From the NCBI GenBank assembly GCA_913052135.1, contig CAJXDY010000035.1, forward strand, positions 1-24,712: 24,712 bases of DNA, read 5' to 3'. Source of the stretch: UBA8106 sp913052135 (GTDB lineage Bacteria > Acidobacteriota > Vicinamibacteria > Vicinamibacterales > UBA823). Position numbers and translations under genes: made by a program. Under the pieces are notes generated by a model. It searched no databases. It saw only the letters and a list, made by a program, of their open reading frames with translations, and was not told where the DNA came from. Positions 1 through 7,565 of the stretch are shown piece after piece. The stretch's first letter is position 1. Each line of letters starts with the position of its first letter.

Positions 1-959
1 ACCTGATCCATAAGCCGCTGATCAACAATTGCAGTTTCGAGACTCATTTCTGGTGGCCGGTTCGTGCGAATTGCGCGAACGAAATCACGGTACATAGCTC
101 GATAACCGCGAATGTCTCGGAAACCAGGAAACAATAAGCGAGTTGATTGTGCCCCTCTTACCAATACTATGGCTCCATTCGATTCAAACGAAATGATGCC
201 AGCACGTCCAAACAACTTCGAAATTCGAAGACCGCGTAATAACGATGGAATCTCACGTGAATAAAAAAGTGCTCCCACTGCATCATTATCGTAACGGAAA
301 GCGACCATCATGCTTTTCTCGCGAATATCACTGCCATCTCTTAAAGAGGTAGGTCGAAACCCGTGCGCTTCGGTAATTACAGGACCGAGGCTATTAGCAA
401 GATGCAACCAATGAATTCCTTCCTCAAAGAATGCATCGCCGCCAGCAATCGCCTCGTCATTCCGCCAATCATCTGCCGTCTTGAAGCGTCGTACGATAGT
501 CGTAAAGTGGGCAAAGACCATTTTTCCGATCACATCCTCACGCAACAATCGTCGCAGACAAACCGCTAAGGGTTTATAGTGATCGTTTTCACCTACAAGC
601 ACTACACGTCCTGCTTGATCTCGCGCCGAACGTACCCGCAAATAATCAGCCATCCGTAAATAAGCCGGTTTTTCCACCAAAACGTGTTTACCGGCTTCCA
701 GTGCCTGCAGGGTAAGGTCAAGATGAAAACGGGGGGGCACTGCAATCACCACGGCATCGACAGTCGGGTCCTCTATAGCAGACCCATAGCCACTGTAACT
801 GCCTACCCCGCGATAGCGCTTGCAATAGGCTTTCGCCTTGCTTTTGTCACGACTGGCATAGCTCCGGACGATATCACCACGTAAGCCCTTTAAATGCCGA
901 CTGTGGACGCCAGTAATGAAACCGCAGCCAAGAAACGCAATATGTAACGGTTTTGACAC
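1..959 (-). CDS. Gfo/Idh/MocA family NAD(P)-dependent oxidoreductase, 3' part missing
   Basis: The reverse strand is open from a GTG at 957-959 to the left edge (319 codons), so the C-terminus is missing. An in-frame TAG a few codons upstream rules out a longer start. The N-terminus MSKPLHIAFLGCGFITGVHSRH (read in two parts: MSKPLHIAFLG and CGFITGVHSRH) is a Rossmann nucleotide-binding turn with a GxG core. The mid-sequence motif VLVEKPA is the family's EKP signature, whose lysine is catalytic, and FFEEGIHWLHL supplies the usual histidine region. Members oxidise sugars, inositols or related polyols with NAD(P); the substrate cannot be told from this fragment. It is divergent from the amidohydrolase at 1186. 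No Shine-Dalgarno is seen; a TATGAT box lies 6 nt before the GTG. A run of seven identical bases near 730 does not break the frame. Confidence 0.88.
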   Translation of the reverse strand, partial: MSKPLHIAFLGCGFITGVHSRHLKGLRGDIVRSYASRDKSKAKAYCKRYRGVGSYSGYGSAIEDPTVDAVVIAVPPRFHLDLTLQALEAGKHVLVEKPAYLRMADYLRVRSARDQAGRVVLVGENDHYKPLAVCLRRLLREDVIGKMVFAHFTTIVRRFKTADDWRNDEAIAGGDAFFEEGIHWLHLANSLGPVITEAHGFRPTSLRDGSDIREKSMMVAFRYDNDAVGALFYSREIPSLLRGLRISKLFGRAGIISFESNGAIVLVRGAQSTRLLFPGFRDIRGYRAMYRDFVRAIRTNRPPEMSLETAIVDQRLMDQ

Positions 960-965
960 TGCTTC

Positions 966-971
966 ATCATA
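966..971 (-). promoter_or_regulatory. -10-like box TATGAT placed for a leaderless start
   Basis: On the reverse strand TATGAT is followed by 6 nt and then the GTG start of the oxidoreductase. Transcription would begin at or next to the start codon. No recognisable -35 lies upstream, and another TATAAT sits at 989-994 on the same strand, so a short leader is an alternative. The rest of 960-1185 holds no gene that I can support. Confidence 0.4.
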
Positions 972-1185
972 CTAGTCCGGTCACTGGAATTATAGATGCA
1001 GAACGCACTACACTTTGGCCCCGTAGACACTAGCGGCGTCATGCGATGGAGTGGGTATGTCAGTACTAAACGAAATTGGCAAGGCCCAATGGGTAGTGAA
1101 CTAAATCGGTGTCGACTTCGAGGAAAGCGTAAAATGTATCCAAATCCGTGGTGCGCACAGCACTCGTAGGTGGAGAAAATGTCCC

Positions 1186-2403
1186 ATGAATGATCGTTCT
1201 GACCAAACAGTTCGTGATTTGCCAGAGATCACTGCCGCGACCGATACGCGAGACTACTTGTCACACGCGACCAGGTTCGCACAGCAACACGAAGCATACG
1301 ACTTGATCATCGATGTCGATGCACATCTTCAGGAAGTCCAATTCTGGCCTGAGATCATTGATCTGCTTGAAAACGATGTACTCAAACAAACTGCTCAGGC
1401 CATGCTCAAAGGTGGGTCTGCTATGCCATTGAGTAATCTTGCACCAGGGCAAAACTTTCAGTCAATGGCCGGTCGAGTGCCCCACCAAAGTGGACCACGT
1501 GAACTCACCGATGACCCAAAAACCTCCGGCCATAGATTTGTGCAGATAGTGCGTCGGGCGATGAACACCATGGGTGTGGATTATCAAGTCATCTTCCCAA
1601 CGGCCATGCTCCTTTTGGGAACGAGTCCGGTTGACGGCGCAGAATTGTATCTGTCTCGTGCTTACAATCGATGGCTTCGCGATGTTATTCTTCCACAAGA
1701 TAAACGCATTCTTGGACTCGTGTACCTCCCCTTTAATTCTCCGGAAGACTGTGAAAAGCTCGTAAAAGATTTCAGTAACGTGCCAGGCATTGTTGGATTT
1801 ACTGTCACCTCTGTGCGACACGTCCCTGTTCACAGTCCTTCCTACATGCGTCTCTATGCCATGATTGAGGAAACTGGTAAACCTCTAGTTTTTCACGCGG
1901 GACCCAATTGGAATGACGCTTCATTTCAGATGCTGAATCGTTTCATCTCAATGCACGCTCTTTCCTTCGTGCACTACAATTTGATTCACATGACGAACTG
2001 GATCGTAAATGCAATACCTGAACGCTTCCCAAAACTTAAGACTCTTTGGGTCGAAGGAGGCTTAGCCTGGATTCCTTATCTCATGCAAAGACTGGATCAT
2101 GAATTTTTGATGAGACAGAACGAAGCACCAGGTCTAAAAAAGTTGCCCAGTGAATATATGAAAGAAATGTATTTCTCTAGCCAGCCTATGGAGCAATGTC
2201 ATCCAAACGCTCTTAAGGTCACAATGGACATGATGAATGCTGAAACCCAACTGCTTTTTGCGTCAGATTGGCCACACTGGGACTTTAATCCACCACACAC
2301 CGTTACGACACTCCCCTTTCTATCTGACGAGGCGAAAAGAAACATCCTTGGATTGAATGCTGCGAAACTCTTTGGACTTCCTATTAAACGTGTACGACCA
2401 TAA
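1186..2403 (+). CDS. Amidohydrolase family protein (amidohydrolase_2 / ACMSD-LigW-like TIM barrel)
   Basis: A 405-residue protein with the features of metal-dependent amidohydrolase_2 enzymes, a family with hydrolases and non-oxidative decarboxylases such as ACMSD and LigW. The first strand carries DVDAHLQE (D45, H47, E50), where other members have HxH or DxH. PLVFHAG (H237), the H257-H268 stretch, LWVEGGLAWIP (E290) and FASDWPHWD (D361) follow in family order; the last Asp is the usual strand-8 metal or catalytic residue. There is no signal peptide, so it is probably cytoplasmic. GGTGGAG lies upstream of the ATG. A Rieske protein starts 36 nt after the stop and an unknown small protein follows, so this looks like the catalytic component of a small multi-gene unit. 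The substrate is unknown; a carboxylated aromatic or a cyclic amide or lactone would suit the family. Confidence 0.85.
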   Translation: MNDRSDQTVRDLPEITAATDTRDYLSHATRFAQQHEAYDLIIDVDAHLQEVQFWPEIIDLLENDVLKQTAQAMLKGGSAMPLSNLAPGQNFQSMAGRVPHQSGPRELTDDPKTSGHRFVQIVRRAMNTMGVDYQVIFPTAMLLLGTSPVDGAELYLSRAYNRWLRDVILPQDKRILGLVYLPFNSPEDCEKLVKDFSNVPGIVGFTVTSVRHVPVHSPSYMRLYAMIEETGKPLVFHAGPNWNDASFQMLNRFISMHALSFVHYNLIHMTNWIVNAIPERFPKLKTLWVEGGLAWIPYLMQRLDHEFLMRQNEAPGLKKLPSEYMKEMYFSSQPMEQCHPNALKVTMDMMNAETQLLFASDWPHWDFNPPHTVTTLPFLSDEAKRNILGLNAAKLFGLPIKRVRP

Positions 2404-2439
2404 CCGAGCGATGTATTGTGATGAGGCAAATCTAAATCC

Positions 2440-2829
2440 ATGTCTGAAATCAACATTGGTACAGTTGCTAGTTTCGATGATCCTGGTCGGCGTGTTATTG
2501 AAATCGCTGGAATGCAAGTTGGCGTATTTCAACTAGATGGCGAATTTTATGCGTACGAGAACAAATGTCCGCATCTTGGTGGCCCAGCATGCCAAGGGAA
2601 AATTCTTCCGCGAGTGCTTGAAGACGTTACGGAAGACAAAAAAAGTCTGGGGCGAGTGTTTGCACGAAACCAACTCAACGTTATTTGCCCGTGGCACGGT
2701 TTCGAATTCGATATTCGGACAGGGGCACATGTGGCCGTACCTAAATATCGACTCCGTCCCGTGGCAGTAAGAACTGAAGGAGGAGAGGTTTTCATCACCT
2801 TACCAAAAAAGAACCTCGCAACTTCTTAG
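2440..2829 (+). CDS. Rieske [2Fe-2S] ferredoxin-like protein
   Basis: A 129-residue soluble Rieske protein with both cluster motifs: NKCPHLGG (C43, H45) and VICPWHGFEFD (C83, H86). The C-x-H and C-x2-H pairs bind one [2Fe-2S] cluster with two Cys and two His ligands. The two motifs are about 37 residues apart, wider than in ordinary Rieske ferredoxins, because of a charged insert (roughly 52-80, including EDVTEDKKSLG). The protein has no catalytic oxygenase domain and no signal sequence, so an electron-carrier or redox-sensing role is likely. It lies between the amidohydrolase and the 112-residue protein on the same strand. Its Shine-Dalgarno is weak (GAGG about 13 nt before the ATG). The partner reductase and acceptor are not in the window. 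Confidence 0.88.
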   Translation: MSEINIGTVASFDDPGRRVIEIAGMQVGVFQLDGEFYAYENKCPHLGGPACQGKILPRVLEDVTEDKKSLGRVFARNQLNVICPWHGFEFDIRTGAHVAVPKYRLRPVAVRTEGGEVFITLPKKNLATS

Positions 2830-2856
2830 CGAGATTCTATCCAAGGAGGCATACAC

Positions 2857-3195
2857 ATGCCTCGTGCATCTTCAATGAGGAAGTTCCCTATGGTGGATCA
2901 AATAAGTTCTGAGCAGCAACCGACAGCAACCAAGGTAGTAAACGCTTTCGTAACCATGATGGATGAAGCACGTCACAACCAAACAACAACTAGACCCTCG
3001 GATGAAGATCTTGCCCGTGCTGTAACAGCTGCTATCAAGTTGTACGCAGCTCGCACTGAGCAGACTAAGCAATTCCCTCTTCCACTAACCAAGGAAGCCA
3101 CCACCACTGATGCTATTGTCGTCATCACAGAAATGATGCGTTTTGCCGATCTCAATGCCTTTGACGTAAATATGTGGCTTGGTCGACGAAAGTGA
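2857..3195 (+). CDS. Conserved-looking small protein of unknown function, third gene of the amidohydrolase-Rieske cassette
   Basis: A 112-residue protein with no domain that I recognise. A strong ribosome binding site AAGGAGG (2843-2849) sits 7 nt before the ATG, which fixes the start and supports real translation. The sequence looks mostly helical, with alternating charged and hydrophobic stretches (DEDLARAVTAAIKLYAART; AIVVITEMMRFADLNAFDV) and a Thr/Gln-rich linker between. There is no signal peptide, membrane segment or cysteine. It starts 27 nt after the Rieske stop, so co-transcription is likely. It could be an accessory or assembly subunit for the amidohydrolase/Rieske pair; that is inferred from position only. 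Confidence 0.7.
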   Translation: MPRASSMRKFPMVDQISSEQQPTATKVVNAFVTMMDEARHNQTTTRPSDEDLARAVTAAIKLYAARTEQTKQFPLPLTKEATTTDAIVVITEMMRFADLNAFDVNMWLGRRK

Positions 3196-3304
3196 GTCGA
3201 GAGCTCAGGTTGACGCCGGAAGCCTACTTAAAGCAAGCTGGCATGTGAAGGTGCCGAGCGGGCTATAACTACTGGGTTAGATGTGCTACTTGCAGGAGGA
3301 ACAG

Positions 3305-4315
3305 ATGACCATGAACAGATTGCGTTACTATTTTAACTGTCTCCCGACGGTCCTCCTTATACTTCTAACGATACCAATCCAGGCAACTGCGCAGCCCACC
3401 GACTGGGGACCAATGAGCCCGTCACTGGAAGATGTTCCCTATCCGCATCCCGTATCGTATATGTCATTCACGATGTCCGGACAGGATGTCCGAATGGCCT
3501 ATATGGACGTATCACCAGTCGGTGCAGAAAACGGTAAGACCGTTGTGCTGCTTCACGGTGGAAATTTCTTTGCCGAGTACTGGAAAGGCACTATCGAGGT
3601 CCTACGGAACGAGGGATTCCGCGTGTTAGCCACCGACCGGATCGGGTACGGGCGCTCATCCAAACCAATTCTGCCGTACACACTGCATGACATGGCACTC
3701 CATATCAAGCTGCTGCTCGACGAGAAAGGAATCTCGAAAGTCGCCATTGTAGGACACTCAATGGGAGGCATGGTGACGTCTCGTTTTGCGTTTTCCTATC
3801 CGTCTATGACGACACATGCCGTTATGGTAAATCAGATCGGCCTGACCGACTCGCGACTGAATCGAACATGGCGAGATCACGAGGCTCAGTATCAAGCTAG
3901 TTTGAATCGGACTTACGATTCAATTCGTCGAGGCATCGAACGTTACTTTGTCACTTGGAAACCCGAATACGAGTATTTTATTCGTCTGCACTACGGTTGG
4001 ACTCAAAGTGGCGATTGGCCGCAATTCGCCATGGTACGCAGTCGTATTGCGCAGATGCTTTACGCTGATCCTGTTGTCCACGATTGGCCACACATCAAGG
4101 CAAAGACACTAGTCATTGGTGGAACGGAAGACGGTCCTAACTTTCCTGCCTTAGCAAAAAACGTGGCTGACACCATTCCGAATGCCGAATTGGTTCTTAT
4201 CGACAACGTCGGGCACATTCCACATCTAGAAGCTCCAGATCAGTTCCATGCAGAGTTAATTCGTTTCTTGAAATCTGACCCAGTTCCAGAGACAAATGAC
4301 ACGGGCCGCCATTAG
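3305..4315 (+). CDS. Secreted alpha/beta hydrolase
   Basis: A 336-residue alpha/beta-fold hydrolase. The start is set at 3305 because AGGAGGA (3294-3300) lies just upstream; an ATG at 3281 in the same frame would precede this site. The N-terminus has a signal peptide: a basic start, the hydrophobic run CLPTVLLILLTIPIQ and a likely cleavage after ATA. The catalytic elements are in order: the HGG oxyanion loop (H84-G86), nucleophile elbow GHSMGGM (S152), acid D276 in TEDGPNFP, and H304 in GHIPHLEAP. It probably cleaves an ester, lactone or similar bond in the periplasm. It follows the amidohydrolase cassette by about 110 nt and may have its own promoter (TATAAC at 3264-3269 is a weak candidate). 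Confidence 0.85.
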   Translation: MTMNRLRYYFNCLPTVLLILLTIPIQATAQPTDWGPMSPSLEDVPYPHPVSYMSFTMSGQDVRMAYMDVSPVGAENGKTVVLLHGGNFFAEYWKGTIEVLRNEGFRVLATDRIGYGRSSKPILPYTLHDMALHIKLLLDEKGISKVAIVGHSMGGMVTSRFAFSYPSMTTHAVMVNQIGLTDSRLNRTWRDHEAQYQASLNRTYDSIRRGIERYFVTWKPEYEYFIRLHYGWTQSGDWPQFAMVRSRIAQMLYADPVVHDWPHIKAKTLVIGGTEDGPNFPALAKNVADTIPNAELVLIDNVGHIPHLEAPDQFHAELIRFLKSDPVPETNDTGRH

Positions 4316-4347
4316 GCATGTGCTGCGTGGCTTATTCCGAAGCGTGT

Positions 4348-5028
4348 CTACAATTTCTCGATTGATTCGATTTGACCATCTCGTAAATGGACAATTGATT
4401 GCGCATGCATTGCAACGTCGCGCTCGTGGGTAACCACGAAGAGGGTGTGTCCTGTCTTATGCAAGCTGTCCAGCAGGTCGAGTAGCTCCCCCCCAGCGAC
4501 CGAATCGAGATTCCCGGTGGGTTCGTCGGCAAGTAGAATGGATGGATCGTTCACCAACGCACGCGCGATAGCTACTCGCTGCCGCTGGCCTCCAGAAAGC
4601 TCATTTGGACGATGCGTAATCCGATCCAAAAGATCGACTTTTTCGATAGCTTGCCGTGCACGAACACGCCGTTCATCCGCGCCTACACCCGCATAGACCA
4701 GTGGCAACTCAACGTTCTGGAGTGCTGTAGCTCTCGCCAAAAGATTGAAGGTTTGGAAAACAAAGCCAATTTCTTCGTTGCGTACTTGTGCGAGATCATC
4801 TTCCGCCATCGAACTGACGTCACGACTGTTCAAGACATACCGACCGCTGGTCGGAGTGTCTAGACACCCTAGGAGATTGAGTAATGTCGACTTGCCAGAT
4901 CCTGAAGGCCCCATAATGGCAATATAGTCACCTTTTTCAACGGTCAGATCGACGCCCCGCAAGGCATGCACCTCTTCAACGCCCATCTGATAACTCTTCG
5001 AGAGCGCCTCAACTTCAATCAGACTCAT
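4348..5028 (-). CDS. ABC exporter ATPase, MacB/LolD type
   Basis: A 226-residue ATP-binding subunit, complete by motif: Walker A GPSGSGKST (40-48), Q-loop Gln at 92, signature LSGGQ (144-148), Walker B ILLADEP (164-170) and switch His 201 in VVTHERD. The N-terminus MSLIEVEALSKSY is typical of LolD/MacB ATPases. I chose the ATG at 5028; a GTG at 5043 in frame would give a GTGA overlap with the permease stop, but the family's usual start and GAGG about 9 nt upstream favour 5028. It is the last gene of the adaptor-permease-permease-ATPase operon and should power both permeases at the inner membrane. Confidence 0.92.
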   Translation of the reverse strand: MSLIEVEALSKSYQMGVEEVHALRGVDLTVEKGDYIAIMGPSGSGKSTLLNLLGCLDTPTSGRYVLNSRDVSSMAEDDLAQVRNEEIGFVFQTFNLLARATALQNVELPLVYAGVGADERRVRARQAIEKVDLLDRITHRPNELSGGQRQRVAIARALVNDPSILLADEPTGNLDSVAGGELLDLLDSLHKTGHTLFVVTHERDVAMHAQSIVHLRDGQIESIEKL

Positions 5029-5039
5029 GTCATCTTGCC

Positions 5040-6320
5040 TCACTCATGACGCAGTGCCTCAATTGGATCGAGACGCGACGCGCGAATAGCCGGCGCCATA
5101 CCAAAGACGAGCCCAACACTCGCAGAAAATCCTAGGCCCAGGGCAAACGACCACCAAGGTAACGAGATGGGAAAACCAGAAACGAAATGTACGAGGAGTC
5201 CAGTTCCACTGCCCAATAGCACGCCTAGAATGCCACCGACTAACGTCAAGACCCCCGCCTCGACGAGAAATTGCCATAAAATTTCCTGCCGTTTCGCCCC
5301 TAAAGCTTTCCGTAAACCAATTTCGTTTGTTCGCTCCGTCACCGACATCGTCATAATTGCCATCACGCCGATTCCACCGACGAGTAGCGCGATAGAGGAA
5401 ATGACGACAAGAGCTAAAAACACCGCCTGCGTGGTCCGCTCCCACACCCGCAACATCGCATCCTGGGTGACAAGATCGAAATCGTTCGGCTCATCGAGTC
5501 TAAGGCCGTGACGGATTCGCATGACTTCTTCAATTTCTCGCAATGCCGCCTCACGTTGTCCATCTCGTGGCATCACCGTAAGCGTGACGTCACGATGCGC
5601 TCCTCCAGCCATTCTAAATCCTGGCACTCCAAATTGACTTTCATAGCGAGTGTACGGAATGACCGCAATATCATCCTGTCCTACATTAAAACCTCCAGGA
5701 CTCGGACGTGGTCCCATTACACCGATAACGGTATATGGCTGTCCGGCAACCCGAACTTTCTTGCCGATCGGATCAGTGAACGGAAAAAGTGACTGAAATG
5801 GTCCTTGTCCCAATACGACTACGGCGCGGCGGTGTTGCAATTCACTCGCCGTAAAAAACCGTCCGGCTTCGAGCGAAAGAAAACCAACTTCGGCGAACAA
5901 TTCCGACGTACCTAAAATCTGTAATCGCTTCGTTTCTTCTCCACGATATGACAGCCGGCGACGACTATCACCAATACCGCTGCCCAGCATGGTATCGGTA
6001 AAGCGCACCGAATCGAGTGCTTCCAAGGCTCGGGCATCATTAGGAGTCAGATTGGGACGACGGATTAAATCAATGAAATCTTGGCCAGACATAAAGCTGA
6101 GTCCACTGAACTTCGCTACGTAAATAGTATTTGGACCCGTTTCTTCCACAACCGCTTTAAACGAGCTGTCGAAACCACGGACCAGTGAGGTCATGCCAAC
6201 GATTGCCGTAATTCCAATCACGACACCTACAATCGTTAAGGCTGAGCGCATTTTGTTCGCGCGCAGCGTCTGAAACGCCATGAATCCAATCTCGTTAAAC
6301 AGCGCAATCCGAAGTTTCAA
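5040..6320 (-). CDS. ABC exporter permease, MacB periplasmic-core plus FtsX domains (second permease)
   Basis: A 426-residue MacB-type permease without a fused ATPase. One membrane segment near the N-terminus (about 25-50) is followed by a large periplasmic core domain and then three membrane segments in the C-terminal FtsX domain (about 295-420). MSVTERTNEIGLRKALGAKRQEI is the conserved coupling region (MSVTERTNEIG then LRKALGAKRQEI). The start is a TTG, supported by AAGGA 5 nt upstream, and lies 1 nt after the stop of the preceding permease, so translation is probably coupled. The C-terminus ends LDPIEALRHE, the usual family ending. It acts with the second permease as a likely heterodimer in the inner membrane. 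Confidence 0.92.
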   Translation of the reverse strand: MKLRIALFNEIGFMAFQTLRANKMRSALTIVGVVIGITAIVGMTSLVRGFDSSFKAVVEETGPNTIYVAKFSGLSFMSGQDFIDLIRRPNLTPNDARALEALDSVRFTDTMLGSGIGDSRRRLSYRGEETKRLQILGTSELFAEVGFLSLEAGRFFTASELQHRRAVVVLGQGPFQSLFPFTDPIGKKVRVAGQPYTVIGVMGPRPSPGGFNVGQDDIAVIPYTRYESQFGVPGFRMAGGAHRDVTLTVMPRDGQREAALREIEEVMRIRHGLRLDEPNDFDLVTQDAMLRVWERTTQAVFLALVVISSIALLVGGIGVMAIMTMSVTERTNEIGLRKALGAKRQEILWQFLVEAGVLTLVGGILGVLLGSGTGLLVHFVSGFPISLPWWSFALGLGFSASVGLVFGMAPAIRASRLDPIEALRHE

Positions 6321-6321
6321 A

Positions 6322-7548
6322 TCATTCCTTTCCGAGCGCTTCGATCGGACTCAGGCGGGCCGCACGCAGTGCCGGATACAGGCCGAAAATCAGACCAACG
6401 ATACCCGTCATACCGACGCCAAGAACGGCTGACCATCCTTCCACAGCGGCAGGCACTGGAGTGGTCTGTTCAATCACGAGCGCCACGCCGAATCCGAGCA
6501 CAATACCCACGACACCGCCAATAAAGGAAAGCATGATCGACTCGGCTAAAATCTGCCACATGATGTCCCGACGGCGAGCACCCAGTGCCTTCCGGAGACC
6601 AATTTCTCTCGTCCGCTCGGTGACAAGCATTAACATGATGTTCATTATGACGATTCCACCCACGACCAACGACAGCGCTACCACACCGATAAGAACTGCG
6701 AAGATCCCTTCTGTGGCTGTCTCCCACAATCCAAGAATCGTACCTGACGTGAATAGCCCGAAATTGTTGTCTTGCGTTGGCTTGAGTTGACGCTGAATCC
6801 GAAGCGCAACGACGGCATCCTCCATCGTCTTTTGCATCTGACTCGGGTCCTCTGGCTTCACCATAAGCGACAGGCTTCGACGAATCCCGAAGATCTTTTG
6901 ATGAGCACCTAGCGGGACGATAACGAATTCGTCCTGCGACCGTCCGAATATCGCCCCTTTCTTCGCACTCACCCCTATAACGCGAAAATGCTGATCCTCA
7001 ACCCGAATCGTCTTGTCGAGTGGATCTACATCCTCAAACAATCTGTCGGCGACACCCCATCCCAACACCGCCACCGGGCGACGACGTCGAACCTCAGTGG
7101 GTGTGATGAGTCGTCCCCGCTCGACTCCATAATTTGAGAAACGGATATGGTCCTCACTCACGCCCTCGATATTTGTTCGCTCAAGTTCGCGACCACGATA
7201 AGTGACGCGGCCACGCTGCTCAACTCTAGCCATGATGGCTTCAACTGCTGAAGAGTAATTGTCAATCGCCACGGCATCATCGAGCGTGATGCGTGGATTT
7301 TGTCGTCGGGCTCGTTCCGCTTCGTCCTCGTCAGTGATAAAGCCGACCCGTTCGACCATGAAGGCGTCCGCGCCAGCCTCCGAGGTGATCGCGTCGCTCA
7401 CCGCTACATTCAAGCCCTGGATCAGCGTGACCACTGCGATGATAGAGGTTACCGCAACAATATTTCCAAGAACGGTTAGGAGGGATCGCAATTTGTGCGA
7501 CCAGATAGCGCCTAGGGCGAGCCGGATGGCTTCAAAGAAAGAGGACAT
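6322..7548 (-). CDS. ABC exporter permease, MacB periplasmic-core plus FtsX domains (first permease)
   Basis: A 408-residue paralogue of the downstream permease, with the same architecture: an N-terminal membrane segment (about 18-45), a MacB periplasmic core domain and three C-terminal membrane segments. LVTERTREIGLRKALGARRRDI marks the FtsX coupling helix (LVTERTREIG then LRKALGARRRDI), and the protein ends LSPIEALGKE. The sequence differs substantially from the neighbour, so this is not a recent tandem duplication. It starts 17 nt after the adaptor gene and no clear Shine-Dalgarno precedes it. With the ATPase it would form a mechanotransmission-type exporter rather than a classic transport channel. 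The substrate is not deducible. Confidence 0.91.
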   Translation of the reverse strand: MSSFFEAIRLALGAIWSHKLRSLLTVLGNIVAVTSIIAVVTLIQGLNVAVSDAITSEAGADAFMVERVGFITDEDEAERARRQNPRITLDDAVAIDNYSSAVEAIMARVEQRGRVTYRGRELERTNIEGVSEDHIRFSNYGVERGRLITPTEVRRRRPVAVLGWGVADRLFEDVDPLDKTIRVEDQHFRVIGVSAKKGAIFGRSQDEFVIVPLGAHQKIFGIRRSLSLMVKPEDPSQMQKTMEDAVVALRIQRQLKPTQDNNFGLFTSGTILGLWETATEGIFAVLIGVVALSLVVGGIVIMNIMLMLVTERTREIGLRKALGARRRDIMWQILAESIMLSFIGGVVGIVLGFGVALVIEQTTPVPAAVEGWSAVLGVGMTGIVGLIFGLYPALRAARLSPIEALGKE

Positions 7549-7565
7549 GAGAGGAAACTGCCCAA

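Noticed and set aside
728..737. A run of seven identical bases that might cause phase variation or a frameshift
   Set aside because: The oxidoreductase frame reads cleanly through it (AVPPRFH), and one short run is not evidence of switching.
1462..1833. Reverse-strand open frame of 123 codons within the amidohydrolase gene
   Set aside because: It lies wholly opposite a gene with clear family motifs and has no recognisable domain or ribosome site.
3210..3269. TTGACG (3210) with TATAAC (3264) as a promoter for the alpha/beta hydrolase
   Set aside because: The two hexamers are far too distant to form one promoter; only the -10-like element alone remains as a weak candidate.
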